Source: Cyanobacteria bacterium UBA7753
GTDB lineage: Bacteria; Cyanobacteriota; Vampirovibrionia; Gastranaerophilales; Gastranaerophilaceae
Direction of reading: 5' to 3'
DNA length: 29,352 bases
Assembly (NCBI GenBank): GCA_002481545.1
Contig: DLEF01000038.1
Location: 1 to 29,352 of the forward strand
Shown here: positions 13,731 through 22,661 of the stretch, piece after piece
Layout: each line of letters begins with the position of its first letter
Numbering within the stretch: position 1 is the first letter of the stretch
The notes under the pieces: model-generated
What the model saw: only the letters and a program-made list of their open reading frames with translations
Databases searched by the model: none
What the model was told of the DNA's origin: nothing
Program-made: the position numbers and the translations under genes

Positions 13731-14210
13731 TTATTTATAAAATTTTGAGATAGCTGTTAAATATGTTTCAACTGCTTTATAGCCTTTATACAGTTCATCA
13801 GAATTTGCTGTATAATTATTTGACAGGATAAACTTTAGTTCTTTTACTCTGATTTCCAGTAACTTAACTGAATCTTCTCTCAATGTGTCGTTTGAAGATA
13901 TTGCCCATTGTTTAAGCGCAAGCAGTTCTTTATTTACTCTTGTTATTGTTGTATTTTCAAGAGGTTCCATTGAGTATTTCGCCAATAAATCCTTTTCGGT
14001 TACCGTTATGCGCGGTTGAATGATTTGGAAAGAACAAATACTTCTTAATACGTTGTATTTAGATGCAATTCTTCTGTGTGAATATGGAACAGAAGATTTT
14101 GCAAGTAAAGTTGACACTTCTAAGTCTGACAGTAAATCCTCTTTGTTGAGCATTTCACGTGTCAGTGTGCTTTTTGATTTAAACATATTTTCATAGTTAG
14201 TATTATTCAT
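13731..14210 (-). CDS. Hypothetical helical protein (159 aa)
   Basis: I do not recognise this family. The protein looks wholly alpha-helical and soluble, with no signal peptide. It has a charged N-terminus (KSKSTLTREMLNKEDLLSDL), a basic mid-section (YSHRRIASKYNVLRSICSF), and a C-terminal helical pair (KLLEIRVKELKFIL, then DELYKGYKAVETYLTAISKF). The ATG overlaps the stop of the wecA-like gene by one base, so it is the last gene of a coupled run with glyA and the LysM gene. Context hints at an envelope- or glycan-related accessory role, which is only an inference. Confidence 0.75.
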   Translation of the reverse strand: MNNTNYENMFKSKSTLTREMLNKEDLLSDLEVSTLLAKSSVPYSHRRIASKYNVLRSICSFQIIQPRITVTEKDLLAKYSMEPLENTTITRVNKELLALKQWAISSNDTLREDSVKLLEIRVKELKFILSNNYTANSDELYKGYKAVETYLTAISKFYK

Positions 14211-15346
14211 TATTGTTTGTGTTCCGTATTATTGCCATTGTTTTTAGTAAATACGTCATAAAGACTTAAAACAAGCATAAGCACTAATACAATAAGTATA
14301 TAACAAACATAATGTCTTATGGTGAGTCCGCCTATGAAACTCGTTGCAATGGCACCCGCAATGATAGCAACCGCAGTCATTATAGCGACTGTTAATTTTT
14401 GTGACAAGCCTGCTTTTAACAACTTGTGGTGTATGTGATCCGCATCTGCAACGAACGGAGATTTTCCTTTAAATATTCTTCTTAAACTTGAATAGGTGAT
14501 ATCCATAATCGGGACCGCAAGCACTATAAACGGTAGTAATATCGCAAGAGTTGCACATTTCATTATCCCCGTAAGTGAAATTGATGCAAGCATAAACCCT
14601 GAGAACAAAGCTCCGGAGTCGCCCATAAATATTTTTGCAGGATTAAAGTTGTAGGTCAAAAATGCCATCATAGCACCTGCTAATATAAATGCAATCAATG
14701 CACTAATCGGATTCGGCGGTGTAACCGCAAGAGCGATAATTGCCAACGTGATTGCGTTTACTGTTACAACCGAGCCTGCAAGCCCGTCAACACCGTCAAT
14801 AAAGTTTACGGCGTTACTGATACCGACTATCCATAATATAGTCAGCGGATATGATGCCCAAATACTCAGATGTATAACATCACTCAACGGATGCAGAGGA
14901 TTTAAAATAGAATCAAATCTTACTCCGAGAAAATATACCATAGTGGCAATCAATATCTGTATAAGTAATTTGAATTTTGCATTAAGATTATAAATATCAT
15001 CAATTAACCCGAGCAGGAACATTAAAGAGCCTCCGAGCAATAACCCTGAAACCAGTTTTCCGTACGGATAGCAGCTGAGAAGCACCAAGAACAAAAATGT
15101 AAGCATAGTACTTGACCAAATAGCAATCCCGCCAAGTCTCGACACGGGTATTTTGTGTATTTTTCTTTCATTCGGAAGATCTACAAGACCTTCTTTTCTT
15201 GAAAATGATATAACCAACGGAACGAAAAATACCCCTAATATGTATGATATTACCGCTCCTATTATATTTATTCCTACTGTTTCCGATAACTGTATTAAAA
15301 TTGTCCTGCCCTCGAATATTGTGCATACAATGGGAATTTCTTGCAA
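14210..15346 (-). CDS. WecA/TagO-type undecaprenyl-phosphate glycosyl-1-phosphate transferase (up to 378 aa)
   Basis: A polytopic membrane enzyme of the MraY/WecA superfamily that moves a sugar-1-phosphate from a UDP-sugar onto undecaprenyl phosphate to start glycan synthesis. The diagnostic loops are all visible: GLVDLPNERKIHKIPVSRLG, the DDIYNLNAKFKLL Asp pair, NAVNFIDGVDGLAGSV, IFMGDSGALFSG, and DADHIHHKLLKAGL with its HxHH-like motif. The start is uncertain. The only standard codon before the first membrane helix is TTG at 15344-15346, inside glyA, with an AGGA 11 nt away. ATT or ATA codons just past the glyA stop would give a more usual N-terminus. The gene overlaps glyA by about 50 bp if the TTG is used. 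Confidence 0.88.
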   Translation of the reverse strand: MQEIPIVCTIFEGRTILIQLSETVGINIIGAVISYILGVFFVPLVISFSRKEGLVDLPNERKIHKIPVSRLGGIAIWSSTMLTFLFLVLLSCYPYGKLVSGLLLGGSLMFLLGLIDDIYNLNAKFKLLIQILIATMVYFLGVRFDSILNPLHPLSDVIHLSIWASYPLTILWIVGISNAVNFIDGVDGLAGSVVTVNAITLAIIALAVTPPNPISALIAFILAGAMMAFLTYNFNPAKIFMGDSGALFSGFMLASISLTGIMKCATLAILLPFIVLAVPIMDITYSSLRRIFKGKSPFVADADHIHHKLLKAGLSQKLTVAIMTAVAIIAGAIATSFIGGLTIRHYVCYILIVLVLMLVLSLYDVFTKNNGNNTEHKQ

Positions 15347-16557
15347 AGTTTAAGTGAATCCTGTCTCAATTGCGTTAAAGCTGCATTGTTGTCAGAATTT
15401 TTGATAGCCTCTGCTATAATTCTTGCAACTTCCCTCATTGCTTCTTCATCAAAGCCTCTTGTCGTTACGGCTGCTGCGCCCAATCTGATACCGCTTGTTA
15501 CAAACGGACTTTGCGGATCATTAGGAACAGTGTTTTTGTTAGCTGTAATACCTACGCATTCCAAAACGTTTGCCATATCTTTACCCGTTTTACCGGTTTT
15601 TCTTAAATCAAGAGTCATAAGATGGTTTTCTGTCATACCGCCTACAATGTCCATTCCGTTGTCCAAAAGCCCTTGTGCAAGAGCCTTTGCATTTCTAACG
15701 ATATTTTGGGCATACTCTTTAAATTCAGGCTTAGATGCTTCCAATAAAGCAACAGCTTTACCCGCAATGATATGTTCAAGAGGTCCGCCTTGCATACCCG
15801 GAAATACAGCTTTATCAATTTGTTTTGCATACTTTTCGTCACACATTATTATACCGCCTCTCGGGCCTCTTAATGTCTTATGAGTTGTAGTCGTAACAAA
15901 TTGTGCGTAACCTGCAGGTGACGGATGAACTCCTCCTGCTACAAGCCCTGCAATATGTGCTATATCAGCTAACAAATATGCGCCGACTTTGTCTGCGATT
16001 TCCCTAAATCTTTTAAAATCGATTATTTTAGAATAATTACTTGCTCCGCAAATAATCAGTTTCGGTTGATGTTCAATAGCCATTCTTTCAACGTCATCAT
16101 AATCAATACAACCGTTCTCATCAACGCCATATGATTTTACGTCAAAATACATGCCTGAAAAATTAACAGGTGAACCATGGCTTAAATGTCCGCCGTTAGA
16201 CAAATCCATACTGAGAACTTTGTCCCCCGGTTTCAGAAGAGCCATAAATACTGCCATATTAGCTTGTGCCCCGCTGTGCGGTTGAACATTTGCGTGATCC
16301 ATATGGAAAAGTTCGCACGCTCTTTTTTGTGCTAATTCTTCAATTTTATCTATATTGTCACAACCGTTATAATATCTTTTATAAGGCTTACCTTCCGCAT
16401 ACTTATTTGTAAGTACGGAACCGCAAGCTTCCATTACGGCTTCCGACGTAAAGTTTTCACTTGCGATAAGTTCTATTGTTGTTTGTTGACGTTCAAGCTC
16501 TTTCTCAATCAATCCCGCAACATCAGGATCAACCTTCTTTAAATTTTCTATATTCAA
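15295..16557 (-). CDS. glyA: Serine hydroxymethyltransferase (420 aa)
   Basis: This PLP enzyme interconverts serine and glycine and makes 5,10-methylene-THF. The N-terminal TTIELIASENFTSEAVMEA, KPYKRYYNGCDNIDKIEELA and HSGAQANMAVF segments, and the PLP-lysine motif TTTTHKTLRGPRGG, are textbook SHMT. The start is a TTG (16555-16557) with AGGGG 7 nt upstream; no in-frame ATG or GTG fits the family's N-terminus. It follows the LysM gene by about 30 bp and overlaps the wecA-like gene, so all four genes from 17152 to 13731 probably share one transcript. Confidence 0.97.
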   Translation of the reverse strand: MNIENLKKVDPDVAGLIEKELERQQTTIELIASENFTSEAVMEACGSVLTNKYAEGKPYKRYYNGCDNIDKIEELAQKRACELFHMDHANVQPHSGAQANMAVFMALLKPGDKVLSMDLSNGGHLSHGSPVNFSGMYFDVKSYGVDENGCIDYDDVERMAIEHQPKLIICGASNYSKIIDFKRFREIADKVGAYLLADIAHIAGLVAGGVHPSPAGYAQFVTTTTHKTLRGPRGGIIMCDEKYAKQIDKAVFPGMQGGPLEHIIAGKAVALLEASKPEFKEYAQNIVRNAKALAQGLLDNGMDIVGGMTENHLMTLDLRKTGKTGKDMANVLECVGITANKNTVPNDPQSPFVTSGIRLGAAAVTTRGFDEEAMREVARIIAEAIKNSDNNAALTQLRQDSLKLCKKFPLYAQYSRAGQF

Positions 16558-16588
16558 ACCATATCCCCTATATTATTTACTGTATTGT

Positions 16589-17152
16589 TTAGTTATTAGT
16601 CTGTTCTACAGGTATTTTTAATACCTGATCTATTTTTATGGCGTTTATATTTTTTAAGTTGTTCTTAGCTTGAATTTCTTTAATCTTAGCAGCATCATAA
16701 CGTCCGTAGAAACGCACGCAGATACTTTCAATACTGTCACCTGCTTGAACTTTATATTCTTTTTCCTGCGGAACAGGAGTTTCTGCCTGCTCTTCTTGAG
16801 GAGCCTGTTTATCGGCAGGAATAAAGGTAAACTTAACGTTCTCTTTATTTGTCTTCGGCGCATGGAAATTAAGTTCATTCATAGGTGAGTATCCGATAAA
16901 GAAACTTAAAAACATAAGTACTACTAATGATGCAACAACTCCGAGGAAAAATCCCCATGCAAAATATGCCTTTGGATTTTTGTTTGAAGTAGCTGCTATT
17001 TTAAAGTTTTGCCAGAGCATATCCAATTCTGCTTGTTTATCGGTTAAATTTGCATTGCTTTTACCGTTGGCAGCGTTGTATTTAGAAATAGCACTCAGCA
17101 TAGCCATTTTTTCTCTTGTAATATTTGATCTTCTTAATGTTGAACTATTCAT
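16589..17152 (-). CDS. Membrane-anchored LysM-domain protein (187 aa)
   Basis: A cytoplasmic basic N-terminal segment (about 60 aa) precedes one membrane helix (about residues 63-88, FAWGFFLGVVASLVVLMFLS) and a Pro/Glu/Gln-rich linker. A C-terminal LysM domain follows: EYKVQAGDSIESICVRFYG, then IKEIQAKNNLKNINAIKID and QVLKIP. LysM binds peptidoglycan N-acetylglucosamine, so the protein likely ties the inner membrane to the wall. I start at the ATG at 17150-17152, which follows GGTGGAG; a TTG four codons earlier is the alternative. It heads the operon with glyA and the wecA-like gene. Confidence 0.88.
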   Translation of the reverse strand: MNSSTLRRSNITREKMAMLSAISKYNAANGKSNANLTDKQAELDMLWQNFKIAATSNKNPKAYFAWGFFLGVVASLVVLMFLSFFIGYSPMNELNFHAPKTNKENVKFTFIPADKQAPQEEQAETPVPQEKEYKVQAGDSIESICVRFYGRYDAAKIKEIQAKNNLKNINAIKIDQVLKIPVEQTNN

Positions 17153-17366
17153 ATTCTCCACCAAATTCTATTGATACACTACTGTCATTATAACAAAGAC
17201 TATCACAAGTGCAAATTTATTTCAAGAAAATCATCCGTTCGGAGGATAAAATATATACTGATTTAATTAATATTAATATTCGATTAATAATATTTCATTA
17301 TTTTAATTTTGTAATATAATTTTGTAAAAGGTTGTGAACACTAATCAACAATAAATAAGGCGAAAT

Positions 17367-17954
17367 ATGAAACTTTGCGTTTTTCAAGGAACATTTAATC
17401 CGATTCATAAGGTACATTTAGAAGTTGCAAAATTTGCAAGACAATATTACGGTTTTGACAGCATTCTGTTTATACCTGCTTATATTCCGCCGCATAAACA
17501 TTTGGATAAGTCGCTTGCTATGCACAGATTGAATATGGTAAAACTTGCCGTATCAAATTATAAATTCTTTAATGTAAGTGATATTGAGTATAAACACGAA
17601 AGTAATTCGTATACATATAATACTATAGTTGAGTTATATAAAAGATATGATATTGACGGTAAAATTAATTTTATAATCGGGACTGATGCTTTTAAAAATA
17701 TAAAATCGTGGTATAAATCTGATTTACTAAAAGATTTGGTTCATTTCATAGTATTTAAACGTACAAATCATTTCAACGAAACGGATTTTGATTATTTAAG
17801 AGATGAAGGATATGATTTTGAGTTTTCACCAATGAATTATATAGATGTTTCATCAACAAAACTCAGAGAGAGCGTACATAATAAAACATCCATAAAAGAT
17901 ATGGAAATTAAGCCTATAATGGAGTATATAAAGAAAAATGGATTATATAGATAA
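17367..17954 (+). CDS. nadD: Nicotinate-nucleotide adenylyltransferase (195 aa)
   Basis: NadD adenylates nicotinate mononucleotide in NAD synthesis. GTFNPIHKVH at the N-terminus is the nucleotidyltransferase motif; it reads KVH where many relatives have xGH. IPAYIPPHK, FIIGTDAFKNIKSWYK and the C-terminal SSTKLRES (ISSTxIR motif) complete the family. AAGGCG lies 7-8 nt before the ATG. It overlaps yqeK by 17 bp, the usual pairing in Firmicutes- and cyanobacteria-like genomes. Confidence 0.93.
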   Translation: MKLCVFQGTFNPIHKVHLEVAKFARQYYGFDSILFIPAYIPPHKHLDKSLAMHRLNMVKLAVSNYKFFNVSDIEYKHESNSYTYNTIVELYKRYDIDGKINFIIGTDAFKNIKSWYKSDLLKDLVHFIVFKRTNHFNETDFDYLRDEGYDFEFSPMNYIDVSSTKLRESVHNKTSIKDMEIKPIMEYIKKNGLYR

Positions 17955-18525
17955 GGATAAAGCTCTAAAGTGGTTAAAAGAGCATTTATCGGAAGAGAGA
18001 TATGAGCATTCACTTGGTGTCGCTGATACTGCGGTTGAACTTGCAGAAAGGTTTAATCTTGATAAAGACAAAGCCTACACTGCTGGTTTATTGCATGATT
18101 GTGCAAAATGTATGCCAAACGAGGAATTATTGAAGATTATAAAAGATAATATGCAGGTAGAAGAATGTGAACTTATTAACCCGAAGACTTTTCATGCTCC
18201 TGCAGGTGCGTATGTTGCAAAAAAAGTGTTTCATATGAATGATGAAGAAATCCTTTCTTCTATCAGATGGCATACTATCGGGAAATTAAATATGACTGAT
18301 TTTGAAAAAGCCATATTTGTAGCGGACAAAATTGAGCCCAGAACTCGTCCTGTTGAGTATATCAACAGAATAAAACCTAAACTTGATTTACCGCACGGGT
18401 TAGATATGGCTTTATTGGAATGTTATAAAGGTACAATTAAAAGTTTGGTTGACAGAAACCTTAAAATTTGCGTAAGTACAATAGATGTTTATAATGAGGC
18501 ATTGAGTAAGTATGGAAAAGATTAA
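17938..18525 (+). CDS. yqeK: HD-domain Ap4A hydrolase YqeK-like (195 aa)
   Basis: YqeK-type enzymes symmetrically hydrolyse diadenosine tetraphosphate to two ADP. The HD metal motif is visible as RYEHSLGVADTAVELAERF, then TAGLLHDCAKCM. Later His residues appear in FHAPAGAYVA and IRWHTIGKLNMTDFEKAIFVADKIEP, the family's diagnostic block. It overlaps nadD at its start and panE at its end (14 bp). The ribosome-silencing factor gene rsfS, which often follows yqeK, is absent here. Confidence 0.93.
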   Translation: MDYIDKDKALKWLKEHLSEERYEHSLGVADTAVELAERFNLDKDKAYTAGLLHDCAKCMPNEELLKIIKDNMQVEECELINPKTFHAPAGAYVAKKVFHMNDEEILSSIRWHTIGKLNMTDFEKAIFVADKIEPRTRPVEYINRIKPKLDLPHGLDMALLECYKGTIKSLVDRNLKICVSTIDVYNEALSKYGKD

Positions 18526-19420
18526 AAATGTTTTAATCTGCGGTATAGGTGCCATCGGTGGTTACTATGCAAGCAGAATTTATGATTTGAAAAAACACAA
18601 TTTAAAAATTCTTGTAGATGAGGAAAGATTTAAACGATACAAAAAAGAACCTAGGATTATTAATGAAAAAGAATATCTTTTTGATTATATCTTGCCTGAT
18701 AATACAGATTACAAAGCTGATTTGGTTATAATTGCAACTAAATCGTCCGGGTTGGAGGATGCAATTCATAATATTAAAAACTTTGTAAAAGACGATACCA
18801 TAATCTTTTCGTTCTTAAACGGTGTTACAAGCGAGAGAAAATTATCAGCAGTTTACGGAAAAGAAAAAGTTTTGTATTCGTATTTAATCGGACATACTTT
18901 CTTTAGAAACGGTCGTTCCATAAATCATGACGGACATGCAAAAATTGTATTCGGGTCAGCCGATAAAAATAATAATCGTGTAAATACGGCAAAAGCATTT
19001 TTTGAGGAAATTAATGTTCCTTATGAAATTCCTGATGATATTATTCAATCACAATGGTTGAAATTCGCTTTTAATTGCTGCGTTAACCAAATATCAGCAA
19101 TAACCAGTATGAACTTCGGACAAATTAAAAACAGTTCGAAATCTCTTGATATTATGAAGGTTATTTGCGATGAAATCATGAAAATAGCCAAGGCGGAAGG
19201 AGTATCAACATCAGTTGATTTTTATAAACATTCTCTGGAAAGTCTTGATATAATGATACCTGAGGGCAAAACTTCAATGCTGCAGGATATAGAATCAGGA
19301 AGAAAACCCGAAACCGATTTGTTCGGACATACTGTTTGTAAGTTGGGGCAAAATTTCGGAATAGAGACTCCGTATAACAAATTATTATCTGATTTAGCAG
19401 ATATTATATCCGATAAATAA
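18512..19420 (+). CDS. panE: 2-dehydropantoate 2-reductase (ketopantoate reductase, 302 aa)
   Basis: The enzyme reduces ketopantoate to pantoate with NADPH on the route to CoA. The N-terminal Rossmann motif reads ICGIGAIGGYYASRIYD, followed by LVIIATKSSGLEDAI and the FSFLNGVTSERKL region. The C-terminal helical domain contains LKFAFNCCVNQISAITSM and the substrate-side EGKTSMLQDIESGRKPETD. The length is standard. It is coupled to yqeK by overlap, forming a cofactor-synthesis operon. No clear terminator separates it from tRNA-Gly 48 bp downstream. Confidence 0.92.
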   Translation: MEKIKNVLICGIGAIGGYYASRIYDLKKHNLKILVDEERFKRYKKEPRIINEKEYLFDYILPDNTDYKADLVIIATKSSGLEDAIHNIKNFVKDDTIIFSFLNGVTSERKLSAVYGKEKVLYSYLIGHTFFRNGRSINHDGHAKIVFGSADKNNNRVNTAKAFFEEINVPYEIPDDIIQSQWLKFAFNCCVNQISAITSMNFGQIKNSSKSLDIMKVICDEIMKIAKAEGVSTSVDFYKHSLESLDIMIPEGKTSMLQDIESGRKPETDLFGHTVCKLGQNFGIETPYNKLLSDLADIISDK

Positions 19421-19468
19421 ATATAGTATTATTGAAAATAAACCTCGTTTATGGTCTAATAAAGTTAC

Positions 19469-19540
19469 GCGGACGTAATTCAGTGGTAGAATGCAACCTT
19501 CCCAAGGTTGACGTCGAGGGTTCGAGTCCCTTCGTCCGCT
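19469..19540 (+). tRNA. tRNA-Gly (anticodon CCC)
   Basis: A 7-bp acceptor stem (GCGGACG with CGTCCGC), D arm, anticodon stem CAACC/GGTTG around loop TTCCCAA, and T arm with GTTCGAGTC are all visible. The anticodon CCC (19501-19503) reads GGG. The 72-nt cloverleaf has discriminator T and no encoded CCA. It lies downstream of panE on the same strand. Confidence 0.95.
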
Positions 19541-19566
19541 ATTTTTATTGTCTTAAATACTACATC

Positions 19567-20697
19567 CTAAATAAAGTTATTATAATGTTCGTTGTAAAAC
19601 TCTTCAAACCTGTCTTCAAGTATAGCTTGTCTTGCAAGCTGTGAGAAGTTAATGAGGAATGTAATATTATGAATCGACATCAATATCTGTCCTGTAGCTT
19701 CATTGCATTTATACAAATGTCTTATATAAGCTTTTGAATGGTTTTTACAAGCATAACATTCACATTTGTCATCCAATGGTGATGCATCTTCCTGATATTG
19801 AGCATTTTTAATCTGACATTTACCGTTCCATGTGAAGAATGAACCATGTCTTGCGTTTCTTGTCGGGAGAACGCAATCAAACATATCAATACCGCCTTTT
19901 ATTCCGTCGAGCAAATCTTCAGGTGTTCCTACGCCCATAAGATATCTTGGTTTATTGTGAGGGAGCAACGGTGCCGTAAAATTGATAAAGTGATTCATTG
20001 TCTCTTTATCTTCGCCGACACTCAATCCGCCGATAGCGTAACCGACCGCATCTATGGAGGATACAAATTCCGCACATTCCTTTCTTAAATCTTCGTAAAA
20101 GGCTCCCTGACATATAGGGAACAAGGCTTGTTTTGGATTTGTTTTTGCTGCAATACAACGTTTTAACCATCTGTTTGTTCGTGCAACACCTTGTTTAGCC
20201 TGCTCATATGTGCACGGATAAGGTACACATTCATCAAATGCCATAATAATATCAGCTCCGATATTTTGTTGTATCTTCATTGATATTTCAGGGCTGATAT
20301 AATGTTTTTTTCCGTCTTTCGGATCTCTGAACTCTACTCCGTCCTCTGTCATTTTTCTGAGATGAGCAAGAGAAAATACCTGAAATCCGCCTGAATCTGT
20401 CAGGACAGGTTTATCCCAATTCATCCATTTGTGAATGCCGCCGAATTTTGCAATGAGTTCATCCCCTGCTCTTAAATACAGATGATAAGAATTGCTCAAA
20501 ATAATCTGAGCTCCTGACTCATACAAATGATGATTAGTGAGCATCTTAACGGTTGAATTAGTCCCTACAGGCATAAAAATAGGCGTTTTTATATCTCCGT
20601 GCGGAGTATGCAGTGTGCCTGCTCTTGCACCTGTTTTTTTATCTATGTGTTCAAGGTCATAGCTAAAATATTCAAATTCGGGATTAGAGTAATTCAT
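19567..20697 (-). CDS. tgt: Queuine/preQ1 tRNA-guanine transglycosylase (376 aa)
   Basis: Tgt exchanges the wobble guanine of GUN-anticodon tRNAs for preQ1 on the way to queuosine. The TIM-barrel landmarks are present: TPIFMPVGTNSTVKMLT, VLTDSGGFQVFSL with the catalytic Asp, IMAFDECVPYP, GGLSVGE, MGVGTPEDLLDGI and FDCVLPTRNARHG with the nucleophile Asp. The zinc site is CECYAC, then His in KAYIRHL. The likely start is the ATG at 20695-20697; a TTG three codons upstream is possible. It overlaps ndk and is probably co-translated with it. Confidence 0.96.
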   Translation of the reverse strand: MNYSNPEFEYFSYDLEHIDKKTGARAGTLHTPHGDIKTPIFMPVGTNSTVKMLTNHHLYESGAQIILSNSYHLYLRAGDELIAKFGGIHKWMNWDKPVLTDSGGFQVFSLAHLRKMTEDGVEFRDPKDGKKHYISPEISMKIQQNIGADIIMAFDECVPYPCTYEQAKQGVARTNRWLKRCIAAKTNPKQALFPICQGAFYEDLRKECAEFVSSIDAVGYAIGGLSVGEDKETMNHFINFTAPLLPHNKPRYLMGVGTPEDLLDGIKGGIDMFDCVLPTRNARHGSFFTWNGKCQIKNAQYQEDASPLDDKCECYACKNHSKAYIRHLYKCNEATGQILMSIHNITFLINFSQLARQAILEDRFEEFYNEHYNNFI

Positions 20698-21157
20698 CTT
20701 CTTCAATCAACTCTTCTGTTTTTGTCTTCCAAGTATCTAAAATTTCATCATCGTTGAAATAGATATGAATTTCTCTTTCGGCACTTTCAACCGAATCTGA
20801 TGCGTGAATAACGTTATATTCCATAACTTGAGCAAAATCGGCTCTGATTGTTCCAACGTCAGCATTGAGAGGATTTGTAGCCCCGACAATGTGTCTTACG
20901 CTCTCAACAGCGCCGTATCCTTTAATAACCATTGCTACAATAGGACCGCTTTGAATGTATTTTATCAAGCGAGGGTAGAACGGTTTGCCCTTGTGTTCCG
21001 CGTAATGTGCTTCCGCTTGTTTATCTGATACTTGCAGGAGTTTCATAGCTAATATTTTGAAACCTTTTCTTTCAAATCTTGAGATGACTTCTCCTATTAA
21101 ACCTCTTTCAACACCATCAGGTTTAACTGCAACAAATGTTCTTTCTTCTGCTAACAT
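20684..21157 (-). CDS. ndk: Nucleoside diphosphate kinase (157 aa)
   Basis: Ndk transfers the gamma phosphate between nucleoside di- and triphosphates through a phosphohistidine. RTFVAVKPDGVERGLIGEVI, GPIVAMVIKGYGAVESVR, and NVIHASDSVESAEREI with its catalytic His are all typical. The C-terminus is a few residues longer and more acidic (TEELIEEDELL) than in common homologues; that extension carries the overlap with tgt. GAGGAG precedes the ATG at good spacing. Confidence 0.96.
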   Translation of the reverse strand: MLAEERTFVAVKPDGVERGLIGEVISRFERKGFKILAMKLLQVSDKQAEAHYAEHKGKPFYPRLIKYIQSGPIVAMVIKGYGAVESVRHIVGATNPLNADVGTIRADFAQVMEYNVIHASDSVESAEREIHIYFNDDEILDTWKTKTEELIEEDELL

Positions 21158-21301
21158 ATAAAACTCCTCTTAATTCTTCTAACTATCCTATTAGAACACA
21201 AAAATTTACTTATAACAATACTTGAAAATCAAAACTGATGTATTTTACAATTTTTATTTTTTTGATTTCCATTATATAATAATAAACATAGGAGAGTGTA
21301 T

Positions 21302-22624
21302 ATGAAATTAAAAAAGATTAAATACCCGTTTTTATCAAAAGAAGTAGAGATTTATGAAAGAGAAAACGGACATAAAATAGTATTGGCTCATAAAGAAGGC
21401 GGACTTATAAATTTAAGTACATGGGTTCGTACCGGTTCAATAAATGAGAATGATTGCAACAACGGTATTTCTCACTTTATTGAGCACTTGATGTTTAAAG
21501 GGACTCATAAACATCCTGCAGGTGAATTTGACAGAATGATGGAATCAAGAGGCGGGATTGTTAACGCAGCTACTTGGAAAGATTATACATTTTTCTATAT
21601 TACATTGCCGAAAGGTGAAAATAATGAAAACTTTAAATTAGCGTTGGAATTACATGCGGATATGATGATTGATCCTGTATTTCCGCCTGATGAAATTGGG
21701 GCTCCGTTCGATTTGAACGATAAAAACATTGGTGTAAAACGTGAAAGACATGTCGTTATAGAAGAGACAAGAATGCGCGAAGATCAACCTTGGACAAAGG
21801 TATATAATGCTTGTAACAACGCGATGTATACTTCTCATCCTTATAAAAGAGATGTTATAGGAACTCCGCAAATTATTTCGCAAGTTACGAGAGATGAGAT
21901 AGTTGATTATTATAACAAGTTCTATACTCCTAATAATATGACAACTATTGTTGTTGGTGATTTCGACCATGAAAAAGTTTTAAACAAAATCGTAGAGTTA
22001 TTTGATTTCGGAAACAGGGCACAATGTCCGGAAACCGTATATGACATTGATAAGCCGACACAAGAAACTAAATATGTAGAAAATAAAGCATGTATTAATT
22101 CAGCATTTTTAATGTTTGGTTATTTGGGGGTTCCTGCGAAGGATATCAAAAATTGTATTCTTTTAGATATGATATCAATAATCTTAGGAGAAGGTGCAAG
22201 TTCAAGATTGTACCAAAACCTTGTAGAAAAACAGCCTGAGCCGATATTCACGGTTATTGATTCTGAACATTATATCTTTAGAGACGGCAGTAACTTCTTT
22301 ATTCAAGCTAATTTTATTCCTGACAAAAAAGACATTGCGGTTGACCTTGTTAAGAAAGAAATTGAGGCTGTTAAGACTACAATAACAGAGGAAGAACTTA
22401 ATAAAGCTAAGAAGAAGATTAAATCAAGATTTGCATCAAATGCAGAAACGGTTTCGGATATCGGTGAAACAATCGGATATTATATGACCGTATGTAATGA
22501 TTTGGCTCTTGTTACAGATTACTTGGATATAGTTAATCATGTAACCGTTGCCGATTTAGAAGACGCAGCTAAAAGATATCTTAATATCAATAATGCGGTT
22601 ATATCAGTTTTATTACCTGAATAG
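21302..22624 (+). CDS. M16-family zinc metallopeptidase (440 aa)
   Basis: The inverted zinc motif HFIEH occurs in GISHFIEHLMFKGTHKHPAG, near residue 60, with a downstream VVIEETRMRED glutamate as a probable third ligand. Both halves of the M16 fold are present (NNMTTIVVGDFDHEKVL at the end of the first, LILGEGASSRLYQNL-like in the second). Relatives include processing-peptidase-like and pitrilysin-like proteins. It has no signal peptide, so it is probably cytoplasmic. I start at the ATG at 21302 because GGAG lies 7 nt before it; a GTG two codons earlier falls inside the spacer. It is followed 37 bp later by waaA with a very similar ribosome-binding stretch. Confidence 0.92.
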   Translation: MKLKKIKYPFLSKEVEIYERENGHKIVLAHKEGGLINLSTWVRTGSINENDCNNGISHFIEHLMFKGTHKHPAGEFDRMMESRGGIVNAATWKDYTFFYITLPKGENNENFKLALELHADMMIDPVFPPDEIGAPFDLNDKNIGVKRERHVVIEETRMREDQPWTKVYNACNNAMYTSHPYKRDVIGTPQIISQVTRDEIVDYYNKFYTPNNMTTIVVGDFDHEKVLNKIVELFDFGNRAQCPETVYDIDKPTQETKYVENKACINSAFLMFGYLGVPAKDIKNCILLDMISIILGEGASSRLYQNLVEKQPEPIFTVIDSEHYIFRDGSNFFIQANFIPDKKDIAVDLVKKEIEAVKTTITEEELNKAKKKIKSRFASNAETVSDIGETIGYYMTVCNDLALVTDYLDIVNHVTVADLEDAAKRYLNINNAVISVLLPE

Positions 22625-22661
22625 GACAAATAAAATATTCATAACGACTTAGGGAGAGTGT

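Noticed and set aside
15341..15883. Long plus-strand open frame of 180 codons antisense to glyA
   Set aside because: glyA is unmistakable on the minus strand; the antisense frame is a by-product of its codon pattern and has no SD or family signal.
19432..19644. Plus-strand open frame across tRNA-Gly
   Set aside because: It is the translation of the tRNA gene and the antisense end of tgt; it has no SD and no independent support.
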